Origin: Roseateles aquatilis | GTDB lineage: Bacteria; Pseudomonadota; Gammaproteobacteria; Burkholderiales; Burkholderiaceae_C | Assembly: GCF_002205645.1 (NCBI RefSeq) | Contig: NZ_NIOF01000004.1 | Location: 248,001-312,000 of the forward strand | Direction: 5' to 3' | DNA: 64,000 nucleotides | In this document: positions 24,509-34,180 of the stretch, piece by piece | Position numbering within the stretch: the stretch's first letter is position 1 | Layout: every line of letters begins with the position of its first letter | Made by a program: the position numbers and the translations under genes | Notes under the pieces: model-generated | Databases searched by the model: none | Seen by the model: only the letters and a program-made list of their open reading frames with translations | Told to the model about the DNA's origin: nothing

Positions 24509-24546
24509 AAAAAAGGCCCAAGCCGTTGATTTGCTTGGGCCTTTTA
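24509..24546 (-). terminator. Rho-independent terminator downstream of ssrA
   Basis: A 13-base perfect stem (AAAAGGCCCAAGC / GCTTGGGCCTTTT) around a nine-base loop, with a T-run on the minus strand. It lies 30 bases beyond the tmRNA 3' end. Because it is inside the element boundary, it was brought in by the element together with its copy of the att site. Confidence 0.8.
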
Positions 24547-24576
24547 CGCCTTGGCGGTCCTAGCAGGACCTGAAAA

Positions 24577-24590
24577 TGGTGGAGCCGGCG
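24577..24590 (-). repeat. Proximal attachment site within the tmRNA 3' end
   Basis: The last 14 bases of the tmRNA gene, matching 14753-14766 exactly. Insertion here restores a complete tmRNA acceptor end, so ssrA function is kept. Confidence 0.85.
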
Positions 24591-24950
24591 GGAATTGAAC
24601 CCGCGTCCGCAAGCCTTCATCGGGCAGTTCTACATGCTTAGCTCTCTGGTTTGGATCTCGCCTGGCCGGTCGCGCAGGAGCACGCTACCGGACGGGCCAG
24701 CACCCTAAATCTCGCCATCATCCAAGGTGCACGAATGACAGCCAGCCAATGTGAATAACCTCTCTGTGTCAGGACTTGCGTCCCGTCACCCGGCCCATTG
24801 GCCTACCGGTGAGAGGTCCGCGGGGTTTAAGCCGCGAGAGCGTACGTTTGATCGTTCGCAGTTGGTTTGTTCCAGATGGATTTACGAGCTGACTGGTGCT
24901 CGGCATGCCCTACTCCGAATCCGTACCCACGTCGAAACCAGGTCGGCCCC
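24577..24950 (-). ncRNA. ssrA: Transfer-messenger RNA (tmRNA)
   Basis: The 374-base gene reads on the minus strand from GGGGCCGACCTGGTTTCGAC (5' end, 24950) to the T-arm and acceptor GGTTCAATTCCCGCCGGCTC followed by CACCA (24577). The 5' GGGGCCGAC.. and 3' ..CGGCTCCACCA ends pair as a tRNA-like acceptor. The internal tag frame encodes ANDQTYALAA and a TAA stop. tmRNA with SmpB rescues stalled ribosomes and tags the product for proteolysis. The gene is intact even though an element has integrated at its 3' end. Confidence 0.95.
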
Positions 24951-24967
24951 AGAGAGAGAAGTCTCAG

Positions 24968-24995
24968 ATTATGCCTGCGACCGGGACTTCAAGCC
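24968..24995 (-). promoter_or_regulatory. Possible ssrA promoter
   Basis: On the minus strand CATAAT (24968-24973) follows GGCTTG (24990-24995) at 16 bases spacing. The distance of 17 bases to the mature 5' end fits a short leader removed by RNase P. The -35 match is poor. Confidence 0.35.
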
Positions 24996-25048
24996 CGGGG
25001 CGTCAGACTTATTTCTGAAGTTCGACATGCGTCTGAAATGGCGGGATT

Positions 25049-25756
25049 TCAGGCGTCTTCCCGTAGCCAGTCGATCAATTGGGACGGCGTGTCGATGATC
25101 ACGTCCGCGCCCCACGCATCGATCGATTCGCCCTGCCCCAGATAGCCCCAGCGCACGGCCACCGTCGGCATGCCGGCGGCGCGGCCGGCGAGGATGTCCC
25201 GGGCGTCGTCGCCGACGTAGACGCATTCGTGCGGCGCGACGCCGGCGCGGCGTGCCGCCTCGAGCAGCGGCTCCGGATGGGGCTTGGCATGCGGTGTGGT
25301 GTCGCCACCCACGACGGCCGCCGCCTGCGTCGACCAACCCAGGCCGCGCGCGAGCGGCAACGCGAAGCGCTCCGACTTGTTGGTGACGATGCCCCAGCTC
25401 AGGCCGTCCTCGCGCAGCGCCTGCAGCATGGCCGCGATGCCGTCGAAAGGATGGGTGTCCTGCAGCAGCCGTTGCTCGTAGCGATCGAAGAACTCATCGC
25501 GCAAGGCGGGGAATGCGGGCTCCGTGGGCGTCACGCCGAAGGCGATGCCCATCATTCCACGCGCGCCGGAGCCGACCATCGGCCGTAGACGCTCAAACGG
25601 CACTTGAGGCAGGCCTCGCGCGGTCAACATCTCGTTCGTCGCGCCGGCCAGATCGGGCGCGCTGTCGATCAAGGTGCCGTCCAGATCAAACAGCACCGCG
25701 CGAATGGCAGCCCGCACCGGCACGGCAGCCGGCGAACGCGTCAGCACCGTGCTCAT
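25049..25756 (-). CDS. gph: Phosphoglycolate phosphatase (HAD family)
   Basis: A 235-residue HAD hydrolase that removes phosphate from 2-phosphoglycolate, for example after DNA repair or oxygenase side reactions. Motif I is [17 protein letters not shown], motif II the Thr/Ser of WGIVTNKSE, motif III Lys in [13 protein letters not shown] and motif [19 protein letters not shown]. The ATG at 25756 overlaps the ubiG stop by four bases. The ubiG-gph order is conserved in betaproteobacteria, which supports the name over other HAD phosphatases. Confidence 0.9.
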   Translation of the reverse strand: MSTVLTRSPAAVPVRAAIRAVLFDLDGTLIDSAPDLAGATNEMLTARGLPQVPFERLRPMVGSGARGMMGIAFGVTPTEPAFPALRDEFFDRYEQRLLQDTHPFDGIAAMLQALREDGLSWGIVTNKSERFALPLARGLGWSTQAAAVVGGDTTPHAKPHPEPLLEAARRAGVAPHECVYVGDDARDILAGRAAGMPTVAVRWGYLGQGESIDAWGADVIIDTPSQLIDWLREDA

Positions 25757-26454
25757 GCGGGACGCCGGCAGGCCAGCAGGTAATTCACGTCGGTGTCCGA
25801 GCCCAGCGCGTAACGCTGCGTGAGCGGGTTGAACGTGAGCCCCTTGGCGCCCTGCACTTCCAGACCGGCATCGCGGCACATCTGCGCGAGCTCCGACGGG
25901 CGGATGAAGCGCGCGTATTCATGCGTCCCGGCGGGCAGCATGCGCAAGACGTATTCCGCGCCGACGATCGCGAGCAGGAAGGACTTGGCGTTGCGGTTCA
26001 ACGTCGACAGAAACACCCAGCCGCCCGGCTTCACCAATTGGCCCAGCGCAGTCACGACCGAGGCGGGATCGGGGACGTGCTCCAGCATTTCCATGCAGGT
26101 CACCACATCGAATGACGCCGGGCGCTGCGCGGCGAGATCCTCGACCGCGATTTCCTGGTACGCGATGTTCTCGGTGCCGGCCTCCATCGCATGGAGCTCG
26201 GCCACGCGCAGCGACTTGGTGGCCAGGTCGATGCCCAGCACCGACGCACCCTTGCGTGCCATCGCATCAGCCAGGATGCCGCCGCCACAACCGACGTCCA
26301 GCGCCGTCTTGCCCTGCAGCGGGCAGTACCCATCGACCCAGTTCAATCGCAGCGGATTGATCTGGTGCAAGGGTTTGAATTCACTTTCGGTATCCCACCA
26401 GCGGTGGGCTAGCTCGCTGAACTTCTCGAGCTCTTTTGCATCGACATTCGCCAT
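25753..26454 (-). CDS. ubiG: Ubiquinone biosynthesis O-methyltransferase
   Basis: A 233-residue SAM-dependent methyltransferase acting twice in ubiquinone synthesis (O-methylation of the ring hydroxyls). It carries the UbiG N-terminus ([20 protein letters not shown]), the SAM-binding motif [17 protein letters not shown], and the post-motifs [16 protein letters not shown] and LKPGGWVF-type text, plus the family's [20 protein letters not shown]. The start was set at the MANVDAKEL methionine. It is followed by gph with a four-base overlap and preceded by ompA on the same strand. Confidence 0.95.
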   Translation of the reverse strand: MANVDAKELEKFSELAHRWWDTESEFKPLHQINPLRLNWVDGYCPLQGKTALDVGCGGGILADAMARKGASVLGIDLATKSLRVAELHAMEAGTENIAYQEIAVEDLAAQRPASFDVVTCMEMLEHVPDPASVVTALGQLVKPGGWVFLSTLNRNAKSFLLAIVGAEYVLRMLPAGTHEYARFIRPSELAQMCRDAGLEVQGAKGLTFNPLTQRYALGSDTDVNYLLACRRPA

Positions 26455-26604
26455 GGGGCGCAATGGTAGCCGAGCATGCATGGCCGGATGCCGTTCATCC
26501 TCGATGGCATCGCAGGGAAGCAGGCGCCGAATCCATCAGCAAAGGGCCGGGAAACAAGCCCGAAGCGCACGCGCCACGTCCCGACGACGCGTGACACGCG
26601 CATG

Positions 26605-26640
26605 AAAAAACCCCGCGAGCCTTGCGGCTGGCGGGGTTCG
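26605..26640 (-). terminator. Terminator of ompA
   Basis: On the minus strand a GC-rich stem (AACCCCGCC ... GCGGGGTT) is followed by six T residues, 34 bases after the ompA stop. It separates ompA from ubiG. Confidence 0.85.
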
Positions 26641-26673
26641 TCGCGGCGGCCAAGGCCGCCACGTTCAAGTCGC

Positions 26674-27321
26674 TTACTTGACGGCGCGAGTACCAACCAC
26701 TTCGATTTCGACGCGGCGGTTCTTGGCGCGGCCTTCCGCGGTCTTGTTGTCGGCGATCGGCTGCTTCTTGCCCTTGCCTTCGGTGTAGACGCGGTTCTTT
26801 TCCAGGCCCTTCGAGACCAGATAGTCCTTCACGGCTTCAGCGCGGCGGACCGACAGCTTCTGGTTGTAGGCGTCAGTGCCGATGCTGTCGGTGTGGCCGA
26901 CGGCAATGATCACTTCCAGATTGATGCCGCCAGTCTTGGAGACCAGGTCATCCAGCTTGGCCTTGGCTTCCGGCTTCAGGGTCGACTTGTCGAAGTCGAA
27001 GAAGGCGTCAGCAGCGTAGGTGACCTTTTCGCTGGTGGGCTTCACCGGCACGGGCACCGGGGTCGGCGCGACCTTCGGCGGCTCGACCTTGGGCTCGGCG
27101 ACAGGCACCACCGGAGCGACCACGGGCTTCAGCGCGCCATCGCAATCCTTGGCAGCGGTAGCCGGGGTCCAAAAGGCATCGCGCCAGCACAGCTCGTTGG
27201 TGCCGTTCTTCCAAACGGTGCCATCGGTAGCACGCCAGTTGTCCACGGTTTGGGCCATAGCGCCCGAGGTGGCCATAGCGGCGACAGCGAAGAGCGACGC
27301 CACGCGGTTCAATTTCTTCAT
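26674..27321 (-). CDS. ompA: OmpA-family outer membrane protein
   Basis: A 215-residue peptidoglycan-binding envelope protein. It has a signal peptide (KKLNRVASLFAVAAMATSGA), a short N-terminal part with two cysteines (NELCWRD and AKDCDG) that may form a disulfide, a Pro/Val-rich linker (PVPVPVKP) and the C-terminal OmpA domain (FFDFDKSTLKPEAKAKLDDL, VGHTDSIGTDAYNQKLSVRR, ENRVYTEGKG-type end). It lacks the large eight-strand barrel of enterobacterial OmpA, as is common for this betaproteobacterial form. A strong GAGAGGAGAATC precedes the ATG. It is divergent from gyrA. Confidence 0.9.
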   Translation of the reverse strand: MKKLNRVASLFAVAAMATSGAMAQTVDNWRATDGTVWKNGTNELCWRDAFWTPATAAKDCDGALKPVVAPVVPVAEPKVEPPKVAPTPVPVPVKPTSEKVTYAADAFFDFDKSTLKPEAKAKLDDLVSKTGGINLEVIIAVGHTDSIGTDAYNQKLSVRRAEAVKDYLVSKGLEKNRVYTEGKGKKQPIADNKTAEGRAKNRRVEIEVVGTRAVK

Positions 27322-27496
27322 GATTCTCCTCTCAAGGAAAGCCGCAGTTGCCCTGCGAAACGTCCAATGTCGGAACTAAAACCTTAGAAGCACCCAGACC
27401 AAGGGTTTCTCCCAGGGACGAACCGATTGTGCCATAGGGCAACAGGACGACTTCATTCTCGCGGCACGCACCGTGACTGTTCATGAACCTGTTGCA

Positions 27497-27525
27497 TTGG
27501 CACTACAAGCGGGCGCAATTAGAAT
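27497..27525 (+). promoter_or_regulatory. Sigma-70-type promoter of gyrA
   Basis: TTGGCA (27497-27502) and TAGAAT (27520-27525) are 17 bases apart, an almost consensus pair, 58 bases before the gyrA start codon. Confidence 0.6.
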
Positions 27526-27582
27526 CATCGGCTTCTGCTCTCTTCAGTGGTCGGCGCTCCCGTGCGCGCGGCCATCACGCGC

Positions 27583-30255
27583 ATGACCCAGTTCGCCAAG
27601 GAAACCCTCCCGATCAGCCTCGAGGAGGAAATGCGCCGCTCCTACCTCGATTACGCGATGAGCGTGATCGTGGGCCGGGCCCTGCCCGACGCGCGCGACG
27701 GCCTCAAGCCGGTGCATCGTCGCGTGCTGTTCGCGATGCACGAGTTGAACAACGACTGGAACCGACCCTACAAGAAGTCGGCCCGTATCGTCGGCGACGT
27801 CATCGGTAAATACCACCCGCACGGCGACAGCGCCGTGTACGACACCATCGTCCGGATGGCGCAGGACTTCTCGCTGCGCCACATGCTGGTGGACGGCCAG
27901 GGCAATTTCGGCTCGGTCGACGGCGACAACGCCGCGGCGATGCGATACACCGAAATCCGTCTGTCGAAAATCGCCAACGAAATGCTGGCCGATATCGACA
28001 AGGAAACCGTCGACTACGGCCCCAACTACGATGGCAGCGAGAAAGAACCGCTGGTATTGCCGGCCCGGCTGCCGAATCTGCTGATCAACGGCTCGTCCGG
28101 TATCGCGGTGGGCATGGCGACGAATATCCCGCCGCACAACCTCAACGAAGTCGTCGACGCCTGCCTGCACGCGCTGAAGAATCCGGAGTGCCCGATCGAC
28201 GAGTTGATGGAGATCATCCCGGCGCCGGACTTCCCCACCGCCGGGATCATCTACGGCCTGAGCGGCGTGCGCGAGGGCTATCGCACCGGCCGCGGCAAGG
28301 TCGTGATGCGCGCGAAGGTCCATTTCGAGGACATCGACCGCGGCCAGCGTCAGGCGATCATCGTCGACGAGATCCCCTACCAGGTGAACAAGAAGACCCT
28401 GCTCGAGCGCATCGCCGAGCTGGTTCACGAGAAGAAGATCGAGGGCATCAGCCACATCCAGGACGAGTCCGACAAGGACGGGATGCGCGTGGTGATCGAG
28501 CTCAAGCGCGGCGAAGTCCCGGAAGTGGTGCTGAACAACCTGTACAAGCAGACGCAGTTGCAGGACAGCTTCGGCATGAACATGGTGGCGCTGATCGACG
28601 GTCAGCCCAAGCTGTGCAACCTGAAGGACCTGATCACGGTCTTCCTGGAGCACCGCCGCGAGGTCGTCACCCGCCGCACCGTCTACGAATTGCGCAAGGC
28701 CCGCGAGCGCGGCCACGTGCTGGAAGGCCTGGCCGTCGCGCTGGCCAACATCGACGACTTCATCGAGATCATCAAGCGCAGCCCCACGCCGCCGGTCGCC
28801 AAGGCCGAGCTGATGGCGCGCGCCTGGGACTCCTCGCTGGTGCGCGAGATGCTGTCCCGCGCCGAGACCGAGGCCGTCGGCGGCCGCAACGCCTACCGTC
28901 CGGAAGGCCTGCCCGCGCAGTACGGCATGCAGGAGGACGGCCTCTACAAGCTGTCCGACGACCAGGCCGGCGAGATCCTCCAGATGCGCCTGCAGCGCCT
29001 GACTGGCCTGGAGCAGGACAAGATCGTCGGCGAGTACCGCGACGTGATGGCGCAGATCGCCGACCTGCTGGACATCCTGGCCACCCCGGCCCGCGTGACC
29101 ACCATCATCGGCGACGAGCTCTCCGCGGTCCGCGTCGAGTTCGGCCAGACCAAGCTGGGCGCGCGCCGCAGCGTGATCGAGCACAACGCCCAGGAGCTCG
29201 GCACCGAGGACCTGATCACCCCGACCGACATGGTGGTGACGCTGTCCCACACCGGCTACATCAAGAGCCAGGCGCTGAGCGAGTACCGCGCGCAGCGCCG
29301 CGGCGGCCGTGGCAAGCAGGCCACCGCGACCAAGGACGACGACTGGATCGACCAGCTCTTCATCGCCAACACGCATGACTGGATGCTGTGCTTCAGCAAC
29401 CGCGGCCGCGTGTACTGGCTCAAGGTCTGGGAAGTGCCGCAAGGCTCGCGCAACGCGCGCGGCAAGCCGATCGTCAACATGTTCCCGCTGCAGCCGGAAG
29501 AGAAGATCAACGTCGTCCTGCCGCTGACCGGCGAGTTCCGCACCTTCCCGGAAGACCACTTCATCTTCTTTGCCACCGCGCTCGGCACGGTCAAGAAGAC
29601 CTCGCTGAAGGACTTCAGCAACCCGCGCAAGGCCGGCATCATCTCCGTCGACCTGGACGACGGCGACTACCTGATCGGCGCCGCGCTGACCGACGGCCAG
29701 CATGACGTGATGCTGTTCTCCGACGGCGGCAAGGCGGTGCGCTTCGACGAGGACGACGTCCGCCCGATGGGCCGCCAGGCCCGCGGCGTGCGCGGCATGA
29801 TGCTCGAGCCCGACCAGCGCCTGATCGCCATGCTGGTGGCCGAGGACGAGACGCAGAGCGTGCTGACCGCGACCGAGAACGGCTACGGCAAGCGCACCAA
29901 CATCGCCGAATACACCCGTCACGGGCGCGGCACGAAGGGCATGATCGCGATCCAGCAGAGCGAGCGCAACGGCAAGGTCGTCGCCGCCACGCTGGTGCGT
30001 CCGGAGGACGAGATCATGCTGATCACCGACACTGGCGTGCTGGTGCGCACGCGGGTTGCCGAGATCCGTGAACTGGGTCGCGCCACGCAAGGCGTGACGC
30101 TGATCGCGCTGGACGAGGGAGCGAAGCTCTCCGGCCTGCAACGCATCGTCGAGAACGATGCCAACGAATCGACCGACGGCATCGATGCCGCCGGTCCCGA
30201 TGCCGGCGACGCCACGGGCGACGCGGGCGACTCCACTCCTGACGTGAAGGAATGA
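27583..30255 (+). CDS. gyrA: DNA gyrase subunit A
   Basis: The 890-residue breakage-reunion subunit of DNA gyrase, which introduces negative supercoils. The start at [20 protein letters not shown] matches the family; a longer GTG start upstream is unlikely. The quinolone-resistance region reads [17 protein letters not shown] with Ser83 and Asp87 (E. coli numbering) unchanged, and the active tyrosine is in the [12 protein letters not shown] segment. The C-terminal GyrA-box QRRGGRGK is present. The acidic tail ends in [11 protein letters not shown]. Its stop overlaps the next start (ATGA). Confidence 0.98.
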   Translation: MTQFAKETLPISLEEEMRRSYLDYAMSVIVGRALPDARDGLKPVHRRVLFAMHELNNDWNRPYKKSARIVGDVIGKYHPHGDSAVYDTIVRMAQDFSLRHMLVDGQGNFGSVDGDNAAAMRYTEIRLSKIANEMLADIDKETVDYGPNYDGSEKEPLVLPARLPNLLINGSSGIAVGMATNIPPHNLNEVVDACLHALKNPECPIDELMEIIPAPDFPTAGIIYGLSGVREGYRTGRGKVVMRAKVHFEDIDRGQRQAIIVDEIPYQVNKKTLLERIAELVHEKKIEGISHIQDESDKDGMRVVIELKRGEVPEVVLNNLYKQTQLQDSFGMNMVALIDGQPKLCNLKDLITVFLEHRREVVTRRTVYELRKARERGHVLEGLAVALANIDDFIEIIKRSPTPPVAKAELMARAWDSSLVREMLSRAETEAVGGRNAYRPEGLPAQYGMQEDGLYKLSDDQAGEILQMRLQRLTGLEQDKIVGEYRDVMAQIADLLDILATPARVTTIIGDELSAVRVEFGQTKLGARRSVIEHNAQELGTEDLITPTDMVVTLSHTGYIKSQALSEYRAQRRGGRGKQATATKDDDWIDQLFIANTHDWMLCFSNRGRVYWLKVWEVPQGSRNARGKPIVNMFPLQPEEKINVVLPLTGEFRTFPEDHFIFFATALGTVKKTSLKDFSNPRKAGIISVDLDDGDYLIGAALTDGQHDVMLFSDGGKAVRFDEDDVRPMGRQARGVRGMMLEPDQRLIAMLVAEDETQSVLTATENGYGKRTNIAEYTRHGRGTKGMIAIQQSERNGKVVAATLVRPEDEIMLITDTGVLVRTRVAEIRELGRATQGVTLIALDEGAKLSGLQRIVENDANESTDGIDAAGPDAGDATGDAGDSTPDVKE

Positions 30256-30869
30256 CCTTGTTGCTGAAGTCCGTACAAGCCGGCGCCATCGCCGCCGCCC
30301 TGCTGGTGAGCCCGTTGGCGTGGGCGCAGAAGGCCGACTCCACGCCCGCCAAGAAGGATCTCATCGCCCGCATCCTCAAGCTGCAGCAGCCCGCCATCGA
30401 GGCCCTGACGGTCGGCGTGCTGAGCCGCCCGGTCAACGAGCTGGCCGCCAAGGCCGCGCCCGCCCTGCGCAACGTGCCGGAATCCAAGCGCGAGGCCACC
30501 GCCAAGCAGATCGACGCCGACCTGCGCAAGTTCATGGAAGACAACGCCCAGCCGCTGGTCGAGAAGGGCGTCAAGCTGGCCCCGTCGACGATGGGCGTCG
30601 CGCTGGACGAGAAGTTCACCGAGGACGAGCTGCGTCAGCTGGTCGCCTGGCTGGAATCCCCGGTGAGCAAGAAGTTCGCCGAGGCCGCCCAGGATCTGCA
30701 GACCACCTATACCAAGAAGCTGATCGACGACAACGGCAAGCAGCTGGACGAGAAGTTCACTGCGCTGCAGCAGAGCGTCGCCAAGCAACTGGGCGTGGAT
30801 GCCGGCCCGGCTCCGGCCGCCTCCGGCGCCAAGCCGGCCCCGAAGGCCGCGCCGACGCCGAAGAAGTAA
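30252..30869 (+). CDS. DUF2059-type periplasmic protein
   Basis: A 205-residue protein with a signal peptide ([20 protein letters not shown]), followed by a helical domain of the DUF2059 type ([20 protein letters not shown] ... [20 protein letters not shown]) and a Pro/Ala/Lys-rich tail ([12 protein letters not shown]). The ATG overlaps the gyrA TGA, so it is coupled to gyrA. The function is not known; position between gyrA and serC is conserved in related genomes to my knowledge. Confidence 0.85.
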   Translation: MTLLLKSVQAGAIAAALLVSPLAWAQKADSTPAKKDLIARILKLQQPAIEALTVGVLSRPVNELAAKAAPALRNVPESKREATAKQIDADLRKFMEDNAQPLVEKGVKLAPSTMGVALDEKFTEDELRQLVAWLESPVSKKFAEAAQDLQTTYTKKLIDDNGKQLDEKFTALQQSVAKQLGVDAGPAPAASGAKPAPKAAPTPKK

Positions 30870-30976
30870 GCCGCGCCGCGGCGGCCTCGGCCGCCGCCCG
30901 CTCCGAGGGGCGCGCGCCGCGCGACGACTGTCGCGACAGCCGCGCCCCATCCGTCTTTTGCAGTCGAGATTCCGCG

Positions 30977-32101
30977 ATGCTCGTCGTCCGTCCGTTCAAC
31001 TTCTCCGCCGGCCCCGCCGCCCTCCCCGACGAGGTTCTGAGCCAGGTGGCCGAGGAGATGCTCGACTGGCAGGGCTCGGGCATGAGCGTGATGGAGATGA
31101 GCCACCGCGGCCGCGAGTTCATCTCGATCTACGAAGCCGCCGAGGCGGACCTGCGCGACCTGCTGCAGGTGCCGTCCAACTTCCGCATCCTGTTCATGCA
31201 GGGCGGCGGGCTCGGCGAGAACGCGATCGTGCCGCTGAACCTGTCGCGCGGCGGCGCGGTCGACGTGGTGGTGACCGGATCCTGGTCGAAGAAAAGCGCC
31301 GGCGAGGCGAAGCGCTACGCGGACGTCCGCATCGCCGCCGACGCCGCCTCGTCCTCGCCCGAGAGGCGCTACCTCGACATCCCGGCGCCCTCGTCCTGGC
31401 GACTGCGTCCGGACGCCGCCTATGTCCACGTCTGCACCAACGAGACGATCGACGGCGTGGAGTTCCAGTCGTTGCCGGACCTGCGGGCGCTGGGCTGCGA
31501 CGCGCCGCTGGTGATCGATTTCTCCTCGCACGTCGTCTCGCGTCCGGTCGATTGGCGCAAGGTCGGCGCGGCCTTCGCGGGCGCGCAGAAGAACATCGGC
31601 CCGGCTGGCCTGACGCTGGTCATCGTGCGCGAGGACCTGCTCGGCCGCGCGCTGCCGATCTGCCCCAGCGCCTTCGACTACAAGATTGTGGCCGAGGCGG
31701 AATCGATGTACAACACGCCGCCGACCTTCGGCATCTACGTCGCCGGACTGGTCTTCCAATGGCTCAAGCGCTTCGCGTACGCCGGCAGGACCGGCCTCGC
31801 GGCGATCGAGCAACGCAACATCGACAAGGCCGCCCTGCTCTACGCGACGCTGGACGGCTCTTCCCTGTACGAGAACCGCGTGGCGACACCCTGCCGCTCG
31901 CGGATGAACGTTCCATTCTTCCTCCGCGACGAGCGTCTGAACGACGCCTTCCTGGCCGGCGCCAGGGAGCGGGGGCTGCTGCAACTCAAAGGCCACAAGT
32001 CGGTGGGCGGCATGCGGGCATCGATCTACAACGCGATGCCGCTGGAGGGCGTTCAAGCCCTGGTGAGCTACCTGAAGGACTTCGAGACCCAACATGGCTG
32101 A
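30977..32101 (+). CDS. serC: Phosphoserine aminotransferase
   Basis: A 374-residue PLP enzyme that makes 3-phosphoserine from 3-phosphohydroxypyruvate in serine synthesis, and the matching step in pyridoxal phosphate synthesis. Signatures: [41 protein letters not shown], and the PLP lysine Lys205 in [16 protein letters not shown]. The C-terminal [20 protein letters not shown] is also diagnostic. It overlaps pheA by eight bases, so serC, pheA, tyrA and aroA form one transcription unit. Confidence 0.97.
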   Translation: MLVVRPFNFSAGPAALPDEVLSQVAEEMLDWQGSGMSVMEMSHRGREFISIYEAAEADLRDLLQVPSNFRILFMQGGGLGENAIVPLNLSRGGAVDVVVTGSWSKKSAGEAKRYADVRIAADAASSSPERRYLDIPAPSSWRLRPDAAYVHVCTNETIDGVEFQSLPDLRALGCDAPLVIDFSSHVVSRPVDWRKVGAAFAGAQKNIGPAGLTLVIVREDLLGRALPICPSAFDYKIVAEAESMYNTPPTFGIYVAGLVFQWLKRFAYAGRTGLAAIEQRNIDKAALLYATLDGSSLYENRVATPCRSRMNVPFFLRDERLNDAFLAGARERGLLQLKGHKSVGGMRASIYNAMPLEGVQALVSYLKDFETQHG

Positions 32102-33236
32102 CGCAGCCCAACCGCCCCTCCCTCCCGATCCGGCCATGCCGCCCGCGCCGGTGGCCGACCCTGAACTGCTCGCGCTGCGCGACCAGATCGACACGCTCGA
32201 CGCGCAACTGCTGTCGCTGCTGAACCAGCGTGCCCACGTGGCCGAGCAGGTCGGCGAAATCAAGCGCCGCGACGGTACGCCGTTCTTCCGCCCCGACCGC
32301 GTCGCGCAGGTCATCGCCAAGATCAAGAGCGCGAACCCCGGACCGCTGAAGGGCGAGCATGTCGCCGCGATCTGGCGCGAGATCATGTCCGCCTGCCTGG
32401 CGCTCGAATCGCCGCAGCGCGTCGCCGTGCTGGGCCCGTTCGGCACCTTCTGCGAGCAGGCCGCGATCGAGTACTTCGGCGGCGCCGCCGACCTGATCTA
32501 CTGCAACAGCTTCGACGAGGTCTTCCACGCCACCGCCTCGGGCAGCGCGCAGTACGGCGTCGTCGGCGTCGAGAACATGACCGAGGGCGTGGTGACGCGC
32601 TCGCTCGACCTGTTCCTGCACACGCCCACGCACGTCGTCGGCGAGGTCAGCCTGCTGATTCGCCACAACCTGCTGCGCAAGGAGAACTCGCTGGAGGGCG
32701 TGGAGGCCGTGCTGGCCCATCCGCAGGCGTTGGCGCAGTGCCAGAACTGGCTCTCCAAGCACCTGCCCAACGCCGAGCGCCGCGCCGTCTCCAGCAACGC
32801 CGAAGGCGCCCGGCTGGCCGCGACGAACCCGGCCTGGGCCGCTATCGCCAGCGAGCGCGCGGCGACGCTGTTCGGCCTGCACATCACCGCGCACGCGGTG
32901 CAGGACGAGGCCTACAACCGCACCCGATTCGCCGTCATCTGCCTGCCGCAGACGATGGCCACGCCGCCGGCGACCGGACGCGACTGCACCAGCCTGATCG
33001 TCTCCGTGGCCAATCGCCCCGGCGCGATGCATGATCTGCTGGTGCCGCTGAAGACGCACGGCGTGTCGATGACCCGGCTGGAGTCCCGCCCGGCGCGCAC
33101 CGGCCAGTGGGAGTACTACTTCTACATGGACCTCGACGGCCACCCGTCGCAGCCGCACGTGGCGGCCGCGCTGGCCGAGCTGCGTCAGCTGTGCGCGTTC
33201 TACAAGGTCATCGGCGCCTACCCGTTGAAGGCTTGA
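32094..33236 (+). CDS. pheA: Bifunctional chorismate mutase / prephenate dehydratase (P-protein)
   Basis: A 380-residue enzyme for phenylalanine synthesis. Residues about 20-105 are an AroQ-type chorismate mutase ([20 protein letters not shown] and [13 protein letters not shown]). Residues 110-285 are the dehydratase with [40 protein letters not shown] and the active-site YNRTRFAVI (Thr). Residues 290-380 form the ACT regulatory domain with the ESRP phenylalanine-binding motif ([10 protein letters not shown]), implying feedback inhibition. The Pro/Ala-rich first 20 residues are an extension. It is 13 bases from tyrA. Confidence 0.97.
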   Translation: MADAAQPPLPPDPAMPPAPVADPELLALRDQIDTLDAQLLSLLNQRAHVAEQVGEIKRRDGTPFFRPDRVAQVIAKIKSANPGPLKGEHVAAIWREIMSACLALESPQRVAVLGPFGTFCEQAAIEYFGGAADLIYCNSFDEVFHATASGSAQYGVVGVENMTEGVVTRSLDLFLHTPTHVVGEVSLLIRHNLLRKENSLEGVEAVLAHPQALAQCQNWLSKHLPNAERRAVSSNAEGARLAATNPAWAAIASERAATLFGLHITAHAVQDEAYNRTRFAVICLPQTMATPPATGRDCTSLIVSVANRPGAMHDLLVPLKTHGVSMTRLESRPARTGQWEYYFYMDLDGHPSQPHVAAALAELRQLCAFYKVIGAYPLKA

Positions 33237-33249
33237 GAGGTTTCCCACG

Positions 33250-34143
33250 ATGTTCAACCAACTCGGCGTGATCGGATGCGGCCTGATGGGCGGTTCGTTC
33301 GCGCTGGCCATGAAAAAAGCCGGCCTCGTGCGCCGGGTGGTCGGCTACAGCAAGTCGCCGTCCACGACCGAGACCGCCCGCCGCATGGGCGTGATCGACC
33401 TTGCCGCGGAATCGGCGCTGCTGGCCGTGTCCGGCTCGGACATCGTGCTGATCGCCGTGCCGGTGGCCGCGACCGAATCGACGCTCAAGGCGATCCGCCA
33501 CCTGGTGCGCAGCGACGTGCTGCTGATGGACGTGGGCTCGACCAAGAGCGACGTCGTCGACGCGGCCCGCCGCGCGCTCGGCAAGCAACTGCCCAGCTTC
33601 GTGCCGGCCCATCCGATCGCCGGCAAGGAAAGCGCCGGCGTGCAGCACGCCGACGCCGCGCTCTACCAGGGCCGGCAGGTCATCCTGACCCCGCTGGAGC
33701 AGACCCGTCCCGAGCTGGTGCAGAAGGCCACCGACGTCTGGTCGGCGCTCGGCTGCCAGGTGCTCAAGATGGCGCCGCATCACCATGACGAGGCCTTCGC
33801 CGCCGTCAGCCATCTGCCGCACCTGCTGGCCTACGCCTACTTCAGCGCGGTGGCCCGGCAGCCGTCGGGCCGCGATTTCCTGAGCCTGGCCGGCCCGGGC
33901 TTCCGCGACTTCACCCGCATCGCCGCCAGCGATCCGGCCGTGTGGCGGGACGTGCTGCTGGCCAACCGGCAGGACCTGCTGACGCAGTCGCAGCGCTTCC
34001 GAGAGGTCCTCGACCGCATGGAGCAGGCGATCCGCGACGGCGACGGCTCCGCCCTCGAAGCGATGATCCGGCAGGCCTCCGAGGGCCGCGCCCAGTGGCA
34101 GCTCGGGTCGCCGGCCGCGACGCCGCCGACCAAGTCCAAATAA
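33250..34143 (+). CDS. tyrA: Prephenate dehydrogenase
   Basis: A 297-residue NAD(P)-dependent enzyme for tyrosine synthesis. The Rossmann motif is [19 protein letters not shown], and the catalytic/ligand text [26 protein letters not shown] and [20 protein letters not shown] is present. No ACT domain is fused. GAGAGG precedes the ATG. The gene is followed by the aroA-cmk fusion 37 bases downstream, which together with pheA places the three chorismate-related steps in a single operon. Confidence 0.96.
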   Translation: MFNQLGVIGCGLMGGSFALAMKKAGLVRRVVGYSKSPSTTETARRMGVIDLAAESALLAVSGSDIVLIAVPVAATESTLKAIRHLVRSDVLLMDVGSTKSDVVDAARRALGKQLPSFVPAHPIAGKESAGVQHADAALYQGRQVILTPLEQTRPELVQKATDVWSALGCQVLKMAPHHHDEAFAAVSHLPHLLAYAYFSAVARQPSGRDFLSLAGPGFRDFTRIAASDPAVWRDVLLANRQDLLTQSQRFREVLDRMEQAIRDGDGSALEAMIRQASEGRAQWQLGSPAATPPTKSK

Positions 34144-34180
34144 CTTTGTGCCGGCGTGCCCCTGGCCGCCGGTCCGCGCC

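Larger units (their letters stand above)
14753..24590. mobile_element. Satellite-like integrative element inserted in the 3' end of ssrA
   Basis: About 9.8 kb between two copies of TGGTGGAGCCGGCG, one being the true 3' end of the tmRNA gene (24577-24590) and one isolated (14753-14766). The integrase gene lies directly inside the right end and is transcribed away from ssrA. Nearly all genes are on the minus strand, with ATGA-type overlaps. Content: integrase, small unknown proteins, HNH nuclease, AlpA-like regulator, lambda O-like replication protein, HK97-type capsid protein, membrane protein, spanin-like lysis genes and an antiterminator-like protein. Portal, terminase, prohead protease and tail genes are absent. 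This is either a phage satellite with its own capsid protein or a heavily reduced prophage. Confidence 0.85.

Noticed and set aside
27544-30141. An 865-codon minus-strand frame across gyrA
   Set aside because: Shadow of gyrA; no domain, and compositional pattern typical for antisense frames in this genome.
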